From Allofournierella massiliensis (lineage in GTDB: Bacteria; Bacillota; Clostridia; Oscillospirales; Ruminococcaceae), in the NCBI RefSeq assembly GCF_004345265.1, contig NZ_SLUM01000004.1:62001-126000 (forward strand): a DNA stretch of 64,000 nt, in the 5' to 3' direction. The number at the start of each line of letters is the position of its first letter. The stretch's first letter is position 1. The position numbers and the translations under genes are program-made. The notes below the pieces were generated by a model. It worked only from the letters and a program-made list of their open reading frames with translations, was not told the origin of the DNA and did not search any database. Below are positions 25,331 to 34,509 of this stretch, piece by piece.

Positions 25331-25526
25331 CGGCTGCTGATAATCTGTAATATTACGTCTGAATTATACGGATTGTATGCAAAAGGGCCCTAAAAAGGGG
25401 TGGATTCGCTCAATCAGACATTTTGCCGGGTGTGGTGAAGCGTTCACCGCATCCGGCTTTTCTGTGCCCTTTTTTCGTTTTCACAGGAAAACCACACCCT
25501 TTCACAGGAAAACCACACCCTTCCCC
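25331..25526. other. Intergenic region with a 21-bp tandem duplication
   Basis: No gene. Two perfect 21-bp copies of a TTCACAGGAAAACCAC-containing unit at 25480-25500 and 25501-25521 lie directly before the promoter of the glycosyltransferase gene. A GTTCACCGCATCC/GGTGTGGTGAAGC-type dyad is nearby (25430-25455). Confidence 0.5.
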
Positions 25527-25556
25527 TTGCAATGGATGGCAGGTTTTGGCTATACT
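25527..25556 (+). promoter_or_regulatory. Promoter of the double GT-C glycosyltransferase
   Basis: TTGCAA, 18-bp spacer, TATACT, 75 bp before the ATG and 5 bp after the 21-bp duplication. Confidence 0.78.
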
Positions 25557-25631
25557 GAACATAAGAGTGCCCACCTTTTGTGTGGGCCATTCCTGCGCGG
25601 CGCGGCCGCGTGTGTGCAAAGGAGAGAGATC

Positions 25632-28595
25632 ATGGCAAACGCCAAATTATATGCCCCCAAACGCGCCCGGCGGCTGCCTGCCGCGCTGCTGGTGCTGCTT
25701 GTGTGCGCCGGTGTGCTGCGCTTTGGCCTTGCCCTTGTGACCGAGGGCTATTCCACCGACGTGGCCTGCTTTACTGCATGGGCCCAGCGGCTGGCGGATC
25801 TGGGGCCGGGCCAGTTTTATTCCCCGGATTATTTTGCGGACTATCCACCCGGCTACATGCTGGTACTCTGGATACTGGGCAGCCTGGGCAAACTTCTGGG
25901 CATGGATGTGAGCGGCAAGGCGTTTGTGCTGCTGCTCAGCAGTGTGCCTATTCTGTGCGATGTGGGGCTCACCGCTCTGGTCTGGCACATCGCCCGCACC
26001 CGTCTGGACGAAAAGCGGGCCATGCTCATTGCAGCTCTCACCGCCTTCTGCCCGGCCTTTTTGTACGATACCGCTGTCTGGAAGCAGGTGGACAGCGTGC
26101 CCGCCCTCTGTCTGGTGGGTGTGTTCTGGCTGCTGAGCAATAAAAAATACCTGCCGGCTGCTCTGCTTTACGGCCTTGCGCTGGCTCTGAAGCCCCAGGC
26201 TTTGCTGTTCGGGCCGGTGCTGGCTGTCTGCTTTGCGCTGCCGCTGTTCACCGGCCCGGCCGCTGAGCGTGGCAGAACCGTGGGCCGTGCTGTTTTGGGT
26301 GCTGTGGCTGCCGTGGCGGTGGTGCTGGTCTGCGCGCTGCCCTTCTGGAGCGACCAGCCCATGGACTGGCTGGTGGAAAAATACACCGGCACCGTGTCCA
26401 GCTACCCTTATGCCAGTGTGAACGGCTTTAATCTGATCACCCTGCTGGGCGGCAACTGGACCATGCAGACCGAGGGCGTGTTCGGCACGCCCATCACCTG
26501 GCAGATGCTGGGCAGTGTGGGCATTCTGATTGCCACTGTGGCCATGCTGTATCTGGCCTGGGTGAGCGTGCGCAGCGGCCGGTTCTGCCCCATGCTGCTG
26601 GCGGGCTTTTACGGCGCGGCTATCTTCTGTTTGAGCCACCGGATGCACGAGCGGTATCTGATTCCGGCGCTGGCGCTGCTGCTGGCGGCAGTGGCCCGCT
26701 GGGCGGATCGCAGGCTGCTGGCAGGCACGGCGGTGCTCAGCATGTCCACCCTTTTGAACCTGGCGCTGGTTCTGGCAGCCAACGGCACCGAGGATCAGTT
26801 CCTCACCAGCGATACCGCCCGCGTGATGATCGCCATCGTAAGCCTTGCCAATCTGGCAGGCACCGTGATGGTCTGGCTGGCCTGCCTGCGGCTGTGCCGG
26901 GGCGGTAAGGTCTGCCCGTTGCAGGCGTCTCCTGTACCGACGCTGGCCCCGCCTGCACCCCAGCCCCGCTGGAGCCGGTCGGAGCTGCTCTGGCTGCTGG
27001 GCGGCACCCTGCTGGTGGCGGTGGTAAGTTTGACCAATCTGGGCGATTTTACCGCGCCCCAGAACCCGGAGGTGGTGCAGGGCACCAAAACATACACCGT
27101 GCAGGTGGAGGGAGAGGCGACCAGCCTGTGGATTTATCCGGAGATTAACTGGAACGGGCAGCTGATTGTGACCGACAGCCGGGGCACCGAGCTGGTGAAT
27201 CAGTCTCTGGATTACGGCAATGTGTTCCACTGGCTGTCCCTCCCGGTCACCGCCAACGAGAGCTACACCATCACCCTCACCGACGCCAGTGTGATGGAGC
27301 TGGCCTTTAAAAACGACGCGGGCGAGTGCCTGCCCGTTACCGGCGAAAGCGGGGCTCTGTTCGACGAACAGACCCAGGTGCCGGATACCATCAGCTACAA
27401 AAACAGCATGTATTTCGATGAGATCTACCATGGCCGCACTGCCTATGAGCATCTGCACGGCATGCCGGTGTATGAGACCACCCACCCGCCGCTGGGCAAG
27501 GTGTTCATCATGCTGGGCATCGCGGTATTCGGCATGACCGGCTTTGGCTGGCGTGTGGCGGGGGCGCTGTTCGGCATCGCTCTGGTGCCGGTGCTGTACC
27601 TCTTTGTGCGGCGGCTCACCCGGTCGCCCTGGTGGGCGGGCTTTGCGGCCCTGTTGGCCGGGCTGGATTTGATGCGTTATGCCCAGAGCCGAATTGCCAC
27701 CATTGATATTTACGGCACCTTCTTCATCCTGCTGGGGGCCTATTTCATGCTGTGGTATTGCCAGAGCGTGCTGGAAAAGGGTGTGGATCAAAGCATCCTG
27801 CCCATGGCGCTGGCAGGCGTGGCCTTCGGGCTGGGCGCGGCCAGCAAGTGGACCGGAATCTACGCCGGAGCCGGGCTGGCGGTGCTGTATTTCGGTGTGC
27901 TGTGGGCCCGCTGGCGGCAGAAGAAGCCGAACTTCGGCCGGGAACTGACCGTGGCTCTTGTGGGCGGCGTGCTGTTCTTTGTGCTGATCCCGCTGATCAT
28001 CTACATTGCGGCCTATCTGCCATACTGGTGGCGGGAAGGTGGATTCAGCCTGGGCGAGTGGTGGCAGTGTCAGCTGACCATGTTCAACTACCACAGCCAG
28101 CTGAAGAGCACTCATCCGTATGAATCCAATTGGTATACCTGGCCGTTCTTATTACGTCCTGTATGGTATTATTCCGCCAGTGGGCTGCCTGCGGGGATGC
28201 GGGGGACCATTGCGGGTATGGGAAATCCCATCGTGTGGTGGGCGGCGCTGGCCGGGCTGTGCGTGCTGGCCTGGCGGCAGATCAGCGGCCGGGCATGCCG
28301 GGCGCAGGGGAGTGTGCTGGTGCTGTATCTGGCGCAGCTGCTGCCCTGGGTACTGGTGACCCGGTGCACCTTCCTGTATCATTATTTCCCCAGCCTGTGG
28401 TTTGCGGTGGCGGCGCTGGTTCTGATGCTGGCGAAGCTGGATCGGGATCAGCCCCGGCTGGCACGGCGGCTGGCGCTGGGAATCCTGATTGCGGCGGCGG
28501 TGGTGTTCCTCTGGTTCTACCCGGCAGTGACCGGTATCCCGGTATCGGAAAGCTGGATTCTCTCCGCCCGCTGGCTCCCCTCCTGGTTTTTTTAA
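25632..28595 (+). CDS. Large membrane glycosyltransferase: GT-C domain fused to a PMT-type domain
   Basis: 987-residue multipass protein that appears to join two GT-C glycosyltransferases. The first half (about 15-440) is hydrophobic with an early loop carrying TEGYSTDVACFTAWAQRLAD and DYPPGYM, a polyprenol-sugar GT-C style. A soluble beta-rich insert (about 490-590) follows. The second half (about 595-987) is protein-O-mannosyltransferase-like: YFDEIYHGRTAYEHLHG with the catalytic-type Asp-Glu, then THPPLGK and DLMRYAQSRIATIDIYGTFF. Such enzymes transfer sugars from lipid carriers outside the membrane. Start chosen for AAAGGAGAGAG. The last codons (SWFF) and the TAA run into a T-run directly joined to repeat cluster B. 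Confidence 0.85.
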   Translation: MANAKLYAPKRARRLPAALLVLLVCAGVLRFGLALVTEGYSTDVACFTAWAQRLADLGPGQFYSPDYFADYPPGYMLVLWILGSLGKLLGMDVSGKAFVLLLSSVPILCDVGLTALVWHIARTRLDEKRAMLIAALTAFCPAFLYDTAVWKQVDSVPALCLVGVFWLLSNKKYLPAALLYGLALALKPQALLFGPVLAVCFALPLFTGPAAERGRTVGRAVLGAVAAVAVVLVCALPFWSDQPMDWLVEKYTGTVSSYPYASVNGFNLITLLGGNWTMQTEGVFGTPITWQMLGSVGILIATVAMLYLAWVSVRSGRFCPMLLAGFYGAAIFCLSHRMHERYLIPALALLLAAVARWADRRLLAGTAVLSMSTLLNLALVLAANGTEDQFLTSDTARVMIAIVSLANLAGTVMVWLACLRLCRGGKVCPLQASPVPTLAPPAPQPRWSRSELLWLLGGTLLVAVVSLTNLGDFTAPQNPEVVQGTKTYTVQVEGEATSLWIYPEINWNGQLIVTDSRGTELVNQSLDYGNVFHWLSLPVTANESYTITLTDASVMELAFKNDAGECLPVTGESGALFDEQTQVPDTISYKNSMYFDEIYHGRTAYEHLHGMPVYETTHPPLGKVFIMLGIAVFGMTGFGWRVAGALFGIALVPVLYLFVRRLTRSPWWAGFAALLAGLDLMRYAQSRIATIDIYGTFFILLGAYFMLWYCQSVLEKGVDQSILPMALAGVAFGLGAASKWTGIYAGAGLAVLYFGVLWARWRQKKPNFGRELTVALVGGVLFFVLIPLIIYIAAYLPYWWREGGFSLGEWWQCQLTMFNYHSQLKSTHPYESNWYTWPFLLRPVWYYSASGLPAGMRGTIAGMGNPIVWWAALAGLCVLAWRQISGRACRAQGSVLVLYLAQLLPWVLVTRCTFLYHYFPSLWFAVAALVLMLAKLDRDQPRLARRLALGILIAAAVVFLWFYPAVTGIPVSESWILSARWLPSWFF

Positions 28596-28812
28596 CAACT
28601 CGACCGTTGGCGGGGAGCGGTACGTTTACGGGTACGCACCGGATTTTTTTGACGGACTCGACCGGCAGCGGGGAGCGGTACAGTAACCGGTACGCACCGG
28701 ATTTTCCTCAGCGACGTACGCGAACACCCATTTTTAGCGGACTCGACCGTTGACGGGGTGCGGGACGTTTACGGGTACGTGAACACCCGTTTACGGACTC
28801 GACCGGGGCAGG
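28596..28812 (+). repeat. Repeat cluster B: four full or partial units of the 84-bp family
   Basis: Units start at 28596 (57-bp short form, directly after the TAA stop), 28653 (85 bp), 28738 (56-bp short form) and 28794 (fragment). All keep the CTCGACCG head and the hairpin. Same orientation as the upstream gene. Short and long forms differ by loss of the second part of the unit. Confidence 0.87.
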
Positions 28813-28901
28813 CTGATTGCAGTGTAGTTTACCCGAATTTTCGTCGAAAAGCCCGGATAAAACCTTGTTTTGACCCTTGGAAAGCCCGGTTCTTCCTGTG
28901 C

Positions 28902-28907
28902 TATACT
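28902..28907 (+). promoter_or_regulatory. -10 element (TATACT) ahead of a large hairpin
   Basis: Good -10 with only a poor -35 (TTGGAA at 19 bp). Predicted transcription would begin at about 28914, exactly at the left edge of the inverted repeat. Confidence 0.5.
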
Positions 28908-28914
28908 GTAAACT

Positions 28915-28989
28915 GGAACAAACAGAAAACCGACGGTGTATGGCTTGGTTTTGCCATGCGCCGCCGGTTTTTTTCTGCCTGTTTGTTCC
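28915..28989 (+). ncRNA. Possible small structured RNA or attenuator (75-bp inverted repeat)
   Basis: The ends GGAACAAACAG and CTGTTTGTTCC pair perfectly; inside them a second strong stem (about 28928-28944 with 28953-28970, GU pairs and one mismatch) is followed by T7. The inner part is an intrinsic terminator, so transcription from 28914 would give an RNA of about 62 nt, or attenuation of the ORF downstream. No known RNA family recognised. Confidence 0.45.
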
Positions 28990-29026
28990 CGGAAATTTTA
29001 CAGAAAAACGAAGGAGGAAAACACCC

Positions 29027-29284
29027 GTGCGTTCCATGCCGAACCCCCTGTGCCCGTTGCGTTATTTCCATGTTGCAGATTTGAAACATGGAAACAACAG
29101 TTTCGATTCTACCAACCGCCGGATGCGTTGCTTGGAAGTGACGAAACCGGAAGAGCAATATAAGATTCCCAATAAGATACCCAAGAAGATTCCCAAAAAG
29201 ATTCACACACACAAAGAAGCACCCCGCCCCAAAGAGCGAGGTGCAGGTGTGCGTTTAAACACTAACTGTAAATTCTTCTCCTGA
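29027..29284 (+). CDS. Doubtful 85-residue ORF with tandem KIPx repeats
   Basis: GTG start 9 bp after a strong AAGGAGGAAA site. The product begins MRSMPNPLCPLRYFHVADLK, contains four KIPN/KIPK-type repeats encoded by 12-bp tandem DNA repeats, and ends CKFFS. No family recognised, composition is odd and basic, and the C-terminal part is encoded by a hairpin. The ribosome site is the only strong support. It may be a leader-controlled small protein or not a gene. Confidence 0.28.
   Translation: MRSMPNPLCPLRYFHVADLKHGNNSFDSTNRRMRCLEVTKPEEQYKIPNKIPKKIPKKIHTHKEAPRPKERGAGVRLNTNCKFFS
29162..29209 (+). repeat. Four 12-bp tandem repeats
   Basis: Unit AAGATTCCCAAN repeated four times (29162, 29174, 29186, 29198) with one or a few changes each. 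Being a multiple of three it keeps any reading frame. Confidence 0.75.
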
Positions 29285-29369
29285 TTCAACGAACTGGATT
29301 GCGATCCCGGCAGGGGAAAAGGGATTTTGTTTCAAACCCTTGGAACCCGGCAAAGAACCAGCAGAGCAC

Positions 29370-29670
29370 GCCAAAGGCAGTTAGCATTATTTTGCTGAGA
29401 CTTACCCGGCATATATCGGGTAGCACATTCTGTCAATGGTCGGGCACGCCCCATGGGGGCTAGCGTACGTTGCTGAGGAAAATCCGGTGCGTACCAGTTA
29501 CCGTACCGCACTCCGCTAACGGTCGAGTCCGCCAAAAAAATCCGGCGCGTATCGATTGCCGTGCCGCCCCCGCCAACGGTCGGGTCCGCCAAAGGCAGCT
29601 GGCGTATTTCGCTGAGGAAAATCCGGTGCGTACCGGTCAACGTACCGCCCCCCGCTACCGGTCGAGTCCG
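29370..29670 (-). repeat. Repeat cluster C: units of the 84-bp family behind the V-ATPase operon
   Basis: On the minus strand units begin at 29670 (82 bp, directly after the TAG stop of the subunit D gene), 29588 (57-bp short form), 29531 (83 bp) and 29448 (degenerate, about 79 bp). Orientation again follows the upstream gene, opposite to clusters A and B. The first unit's hairpin and TTTT could end V-ATPase transcription; no other terminator is present. Confidence 0.87.
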
Positions 29671-30279
29671 CTAAAAAGAAGATTTGATTACTTTGAGGCG
29701 GGAGAAATCCTCGCGTTCCTTTTCTTCCAGCACTTCGGTGATGTACTTGATGTTGGAATTGAACTGAGGAATCATGATGTTGCTCAGGGCGTTGGCCCGC
29801 TTCTGGGTTTTCTGAATGGCCTGTGCCAGACGGTATACGCTGCTCTCCACCTCGGCCAGCTCCACCGTGAGCCGCTTCACCTGGCAGAACTTGCGGTATG
29901 CCTCGTCCAGCTGGCTGTTGGTTCCGCCCAGACCATAATACAGGCTCTGGGGTGCGGTCTCCTCCAGCTTCACCATGGGCAGCTCCACACCCATCACGCT
30001 TCGCCAGTCCAGCGAAAGGCCGTTTTCCACTGGCACCGTGTGCGCAAAACCCAATACCACGCCCAGCGTCACATTGGCCAGCTGCAAAGCAGCATAAGCC
30101 TCCGCATAGGCCGCGGCGATCTGATCCTGAATGGCGGCGGCCCGGTCGATGAGCTGCATCATCTCGCGCACCAGAATGTTGCGCTTGCGGTCCATCAGCT
30201 CATAGCCCTGGCTGGCCAGCGCAAGGCTTTTCTGCTGCGCCATCAGGTTGCTTTTTGTGGGGAATATCTGCTGTGCCAA
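29671..30279 (-). CDS. V-type ATP synthase subunit D
   Basis: Central-stalk (rotor) subunit linking catalytic AB heads to the membrane ring. The 202 residues are almost entirely alpha-helical; the N-terminal IFPTKSNLMAQQKSLALASQGYELMDRKRNILVREMM region and C-terminal EDFSRLKVIKSSF are typical (quoted in parts: FPTKSNLMAQQKSLALASQG). It is the last gene of the operon, after subunit B. The final codons TCT TCT TTT and TAG form the T-run that joins repeat cluster C, so the very C-terminus may have been altered by repeat insertion. Confidence 0.93.
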   Translation of the reverse strand: MAQQIFPTKSNLMAQQKSLALASQGYELMDRKRNILVREMMQLIDRAAAIQDQIAAAYAEAYAALQLANVTLGVVLGFAHTVPVENGLSLDWRSVMGVELPMVKLEETAPQSLYYGLGGTNSQLDEAYRKFCQVKRLTVELAEVESSVYRLAQAIQKTQKRANALSNIMIPQFNSNIKYITEVLEEKEREDFSRLKVIKSSF

Positions 30280-30312
30280 AACGCGGCCTCCTTTCTCGGT
30301 GTATTTGCCCGG

Positions 30313-31737
30313 TTACTCGGCGTCGTCGTGGAAAGCGCGGCGCAGCCCCAGCTCCCGCTGCTTCGGGTCGGTCTTGGGCTTGTAGTAGTGGTCCAGCAAT
30401 ACCTGATCCACACGATCCAGCTCTTCCTTGGGCAGCATGCTCAGCAGTTCCCAGCCAAGATCCAGCGTCTCCTCAATGGTCCGGCTGGTGTTGCCCTGAC
30501 CCACGAATTTTTCCTCAAAGGCGCGGCCGAACTCCATCACCCGCTTGTCGCTGGGCGAAAGCTCCTCCTCGCCGATGACGCTGGCCAGTGCTTTGGCGTC
30601 CTGCACCCGGGCATAGGTGGCGAACAGCTGGTTGGCCAGTGGGTTGTGATCCTCGCGGGTGTAGCCCTTGCCGATGCCGTCCTTCATCAGACGGGACAGG
30701 CTGGGCAGCACGCTGATGGGCGGATACACGCCGGTGGCGTCCAGATTGCGATCCAACACGATCTGGCCCTCGGTGATGTATCCGGTCAGGTCCGGAATGG
30801 GATGGGTAATGTCGTCGTTGGGCATGGTCAGAATGGGAATCTGGGTCACGGAACCCTTCTTGCCCTTCACGATGCCCGCCCGTTCGTACAGGCTGGCCAG
30901 ATCGGAATACAGGTAGCCGGGGTAACCCTTACGGCCGGGAATCTCGCCCTTGGAGGAGGAGAACTCCCGCAGGGCTTCGCAGTAGCTGGTCATGTCGGTG
31001 AGAATGACCAGAATGTTCTTGCCCAGATCAAAGGCCAGATACTCGGCAATGGTCAGCGCTGCTTTGGGGGTGATGATACGTTCCACGATGGGGTCGCCCG
31101 CCAGATTCAGCAGCATGACCACCCGGTCCATCACGTTGGCGGCCTCGAAGGAGCTCTTGAAATAATCCGCCACGTCGTTCTTTACACCCATGGCCGCGAA
31201 CACAATGGCAAAATCCTCGCCGTCGGATACGTTGGCCTGCTTCACGATCTGCACCGCCAGCTCGTTGTGGCGCATGCCGGATCCGGAAAAGATGGGCAGC
31301 TTCTGGCCGCGGATCAGGGTGGTCAGCGCGTCAATGGCGGAAATGCCGGTGCAGATGTAGTTGCGGGGATAGACCCGGCTCACCGGGTTGATGGGCGCGC
31401 CGTTCACGTCCCGGCGGCATTCCGGGTAGATGGCGCCCAGGCCGTCGATGGGGCGGCCCAGACCATCCAGCGTGCGGCCCAGAAGCTCCGGGCTCAGGTC
31501 CACCTGCATGGGATGGCCGGTCAGGGTGGTGCGGGTGTTGGAAAGCGAGAACCCGGTGGTTCCCTCAAATACCTGAATCACGCATTTTTCGCCCTCGATC
31601 ATCACGATGCGGCCGATGCGCTGGCTGCCGTCGTCAAGGCGCAGCACCACCATCTCGTCGTAGCTGGCGTTTTTCACCCCATCCAGAATCACCAGCGAGC
31701 CGTTGATCTGGCTGAGGCCAACATACTCTAAGAGCAT
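30313..31737 (-). CDS. V-type ATP synthase subunit B (non-catalytic)
   Basis: Non-catalytic head subunit, alternating with A in the A3B3 ring. The 474 residues contain the beta-barrel N-terminus ([20 protein letters not shown]), and in place of a Walker A loop the expected degenerate [12 protein letters not shown], which marks it as subunit [21 protein letters not shown] and [21 protein letters not shown] are further B signatures. Length is normal. It lies 28 bp after subunit A and 33 bp before D. Confidence 0.96.
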   Translation of the reverse strand: MLLEYVGLSQINGSLVILDGVKNASYDEMVVLRLDDGSQRIGRIVMIEGEKCVIQVFEGTTGFSLSNTRTTLTGHPMQVDLSPELLGRTLDGLGRPIDGLGAIYPECRRDVNGAPINPVSRVYPRNYICTGISAIDALTTLIRGQKLPIFSGSGMRHNELAVQIVKQANVSDGEDFAIVFAAMGVKNDVADYFKSSFEAANVMDRVVMLLNLAGDPIVERIITPKAALTIAEYLAFDLGKNILVILTDMTSYCEALREFSSSKGEIPGRKGYPGYLYSDLASLYERAGIVKGKKGSVTQIPILTMPNDDITHPIPDLTGYITEGQIVLDRNLDATGVYPPISVLPSLSRLMKDGIGKGYTREDHNPLANQLFATYARVQDAKALASVIGEEELSPSDKRVMEFGRAFEEKFVGQGNTSRTIEETLDLGWELLSMLPKEELDRVDQVLLDHYYKPKTDPKQRELGLRRAFHDDAE

Positions 31738-31765
31738 GGTACAAATCTCTCCTTTCCGGCGCCGG

Positions 31766-33523
31766 TCATGGGCGCATGAGTTCGCCGATCTTCTGATCGA
31801 TCTCGGCGGTATAATCGTCGAAAAGCTCCAGATGGTCGTTGGGAATGTCGTACTTCATCTTGACCAGCTTGCCGAACAGGCCGGTGCGCAGTACCCGGCT
31901 CATGGGCACCTGCTTTGCCACCAGCACCTGGCTCTTTTCGTACAGATGCAGAATCACCCGCATCATCTTCAGCTGCTTTTCCAGGCTCACATAGGTGTCC
32001 TGATCGTGGAAGAAGTTCTGCTGCAAAAAGCCCACGCGGATAACGCGGGCGATTTCAATGATCAGCTTCTGGTCATCCGGCAGAACGTCGGAGCCGATCA
32101 GCTTCACGATCTCCATCAGGCTGGTCTCCTGCAGCAGCAGGCCGGCAATGCGCTCGCGGCACTGCATGAAGTCCGGGCCCACATTGTCGTAGTACCAGGG
32201 GGACAGATCGCCCAGATATTCGCTGTAGCTGGTGTTCCAGTTGATGGCCGGGTAGTGGCGGGCGTAGGCCAGGGCCTTGTCCAGCGCCCAGAAGCAGCGG
32301 GTGAACCGCTTGGTGTTCTGGGTCACCGGCTCCGAGAAGTCGGAGCCCTGGGGGCTGACCGCGCCGATTACGGTTACCGAGCCTTCCTGGCCGCACAGCG
32401 CCTGTGCATAGCCGGCCCGTTCGTAGAACTGGGCCAGACGGCTGGGCAGATAAGCAGGGTAGCCCTCGTCGGCGGGCATCTCCTCCAGACGGCCGCTGAT
32501 CTCGCGCAGAGCCTCGGCCCAGCGGGAGGTGGAGTCGGCCATCATGGCGGCATGGTAGCCCATGTCCCGGTAATATTCCGCCAGCGTGATGCCGGTGTAG
32601 ATGGACGCCTCACGGGCGGCCACCGGCATGTTGGAGGTGTTGGCAATCAGCACGGTGCGGTCGGTCAGAGGCCGGCCGGTCTTGGGGTCGATCAGCTCGC
32701 TGAACTCGGTCAGCGCCTGGGTCATCTCGTTGCCGCGTTCGCCGCAGCCCACATAGATGATAATGTCCGCGTCGCACCATTTGGCCAGCTGGTGCTGGGT
32801 CATGGTCTTGCCGGTGCCGAAGCCGCCGGGAATGGCTGCCGCGCCGCCCTTGGCGATGGGGAACATGGTGTCCACCACGCGCATGCCGGTGATCAGCGGC
32901 CGCTGGGCGGGCATTCGGCGGGATACCGGGCGGGGGATTCGGATGGGCCATTTCTGGCACAGAGTCAGCACCCGCTCGTTGCCCCGGTCGTCGGTGAGCT
33001 TTACCACCGTGTCATTCACGGTGTAGCTGCCGTTTGGAGCCACCCAGGTCACGGTGCCGGATACGTTGGGCGGTACCATGCACCGGTGCTCGATGGCGGG
33101 GGTCTCGGGGCAGGTGGCGTAGATCTGGCCGGGGGTGAGCCGGTCGCCGGGCTTTGCCAGCACCGTCACCTCCCAGCGGGCGGTCTCGTCCAGCGCGGGG
33201 GCGGAGCAGCCCCGGCCGATGAAGGCCCCGCTCAGCTCTTCCAGAGCGGGCAGCGGGCGCTGGATACCGTCGTAGATGTTGCGCAGGATGCCGGGGCCAA
33301 GGGTCACGGCCAGCGCGCCGCCGGTGGAATAAACCGGCTCGCCGGGGGCAAGGCCGCCGGTCTCCTCGTATACCTGAATGGTGGCGGCGTCCTCGCTTAA
33401 GCGGATTACCTCGCCCACCAGCCGGGCCTCGCCCACATACACCATCTCCATCATGGAGAAGCCGGTCTTGCCCCGCACGGTCACAACCGGGCCGTTGATG
33501 CTATAAATGAGATTTTCTGCCAA
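31766..33523 (-). CDS. V-type ATP synthase catalytic subunit A
   Basis: ATP-hydrolysing or -synthesising subunit. The 585 residues include the N-terminal barrel, the non-homologous insertion unique to A subunits (about 110-190) and the P-loop GGFGTGKT (about residue 230) followed by [40 protein letters not shown] is the second nucleotide-site block. The P-loop has Gly-Gly-Phe where Gly-Pro/Ala-Phe is more usual, a mild variant. Gene order E-A-B-D places it at the centre of the operon. Confidence 0.96.
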   Translation of the reverse strand: MAENLIYSINGPVVTVRGKTGFSMMEMVYVGEARLVGEVIRLSEDAATIQVYEETGGLAPGEPVYSTGGALAVTLGPGILRNIYDGIQRPLPALEELSGAFIGRGCSAPALDETARWEVTVLAKPGDRLTPGQIYATCPETPAIEHRCMVPPNVSGTVTWVAPNGSYTVNDTVVKLTDDRGNERVLTLCQKWPIRIPRPVSRRMPAQRPLITGMRVVDTMFPIAKGGAAAIPGGFGTGKTMTQHQLAKWCDADIIIYVGCGERGNEMTQALTEFSELIDPKTGRPLTDRTVLIANTSNMPVAAREASIYTGITLAEYYRDMGYHAAMMADSTSRWAEALREISGRLEEMPADEGYPAYLPSRLAQFYERAGYAQALCGQEGSVTVIGAVSPQGSDFSEPVTQNTKRFTRCFWALDKALAYARHYPAINWNTSYSEYLGDLSPWYYDNVGPDFMQCRERIAGLLLQETSLMEIVKLIGSDVLPDDQKLIIEIARVIRVGFLQQNFFHDQDTYVSLEKQLKMMRVILHLYEKSQVLVAKQVPMSRVLRTGLFGKLVKMKYDIPNDHLELFDDYTAEIDQKIGELMRP

Positions 33524-33534
33524 TTCCCTTCACC

Positions 33535-34128
33535 TCACAACTGTTCCAGCGCAATGGACATGCCGCAGGAGCGCAGGAACCAGTCCTTCTGGTTTTCCAT
33601 GCGGATGTCCAGCGTGTCATCCGCCTCGGTGCTGCCCGCACGGGCCCGCAGCCCGCCCAGGCGGATGGTCGCGTCCGCCTCCACGGTGCAGTCGGCGGGC
33701 AGGTTCTGCCGGGCCAGCTCCAGATCCTGGGGCCGGGCAAAGAACTGGGCCGCGTCGCACCGGAGCAGCTTCAGCAGCCCGGCGGCGTTCTCCTTCAAAA
33801 ACGGCCCATAATCAGGGCTGCTCACAAAGTTCGTGATCTCCTTTTCGCAGGCGGCGAACACTTCGTCTGCGATCTGGCCCCGGCGGCGGGCAAGCTCCGC
33901 CCCGGCATCCAGCACGCTCTGCGAAAGCAGCCGGTTGGCGTTCTCGGTGGCGCGCTGGGTCTCGTATTCCTCCATGCGGGCGGCCTTCTTTTCCGCCTCG
34001 GTTCGCTTCTTTTCCAGCTCGGCGGCGGTCTCGGCGTCGATGGCCTTCACGATCTCGCTGCGCCGGTGTTCGGCGTCCCGCTGAATGGCCTGCAGAAACT
34101 GCGCGGCCCGCTCGTTTTCGTCGATCAT
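33535..34128 (-). CDS. V-type ATP synthase subunit E
   Basis: Peripheral-stalk subunit that pairs with the G/H-type protein encoded by the first gene of the operon. The 197 residues begin with a long charged coiled-coil helix (about 1-95, AEHRRSEIVKAIDAETAAEL and so on) and end in a small globular head that caps the A3B3 ring; LGGLRARAGSTEADDTLDIR is like the glycine-rich loop of E subunits. The assignment rests on this layout plus position between F and A. Confidence 0.88.
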   Translation of the reverse strand: MIDENERAAQFLQAIQRDAEHRRSEIVKAIDAETAAELEKKRTEAEKKAARMEEYETQRATENANRLLSQSVLDAGAELARRRGQIADEVFAACEKEITNFVSSPDYGPFLKENAAGLLKLLRCDAAQFFARPQDLELARQNLPADCTVEADATIRLGGLRARAGSTEADDTLDIRMENQKDWFLRSCGMSIALEQL

Positions 34129-34165
34129 GGCTTACACCTCTTTTGGTTGGTTTGCGGTCATCGGG

Positions 34166-34474
34166 TTAAATCTTTACGCCGATGGCCTCCCGCACATAGC
34201 GGGTGATGCGATCCTTGCCCAGGGCCGAGCCGTGCCGGTCCGGAATGGCAAGAATCAGCGGGGCGTCCGGGGCCTGTTTGGCCTCGTTCACAATGGCCTC
34301 AAAATCGTCGGCAATTTTTTCTGTTACCAGAATCATGCCCACGTCCGGCTGGGCCAGCGCATGCTCCAGCGCGGCGCTCACCTCGTCGGCCTGATGGGCT
34401 ACCACGCCCTCGATGCCCGCCAGCCGCATGCCGGTCTGGGTATCGGTATTGTCGCTGATCAGATAAAACCGCAT
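34166..34474 (-). CDS. V-type ATP synthase subunit F
   Basis: Small rotor-shaft protein that binds subunit D. The 102-residue product has the Rossmann-like F/NtpG layout: MRFYLISDNTDTQTGMRLAG, then MILVTEKIADDF and PLILAIPDRHG. Length matches the family (about 100). It lies between subunits K and E, the usual clostridial order. Confidence 0.93.
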   Translation of the reverse strand: MRFYLISDNTDTQTGMRLAGIEGVVAHQADEVSAALEHALAQPDVGMILVTEKIADDFEAIVNEAKQAPDAPLILAIPDRHGSALGKDRITRYVREAIGVKI

Positions 34475-34509
34475 GGTCTGCCCTCCCTTCGGGTTACAAA
34501 ACCGCCGGG

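Noticed and set aside
25647-28115. 822-codon minus-strand frame opposite the glycosyltransferase
   Set aside because: Antisense to a gene with clear membrane and catalytic motifs; composition is typical of a GC-rich shadow.
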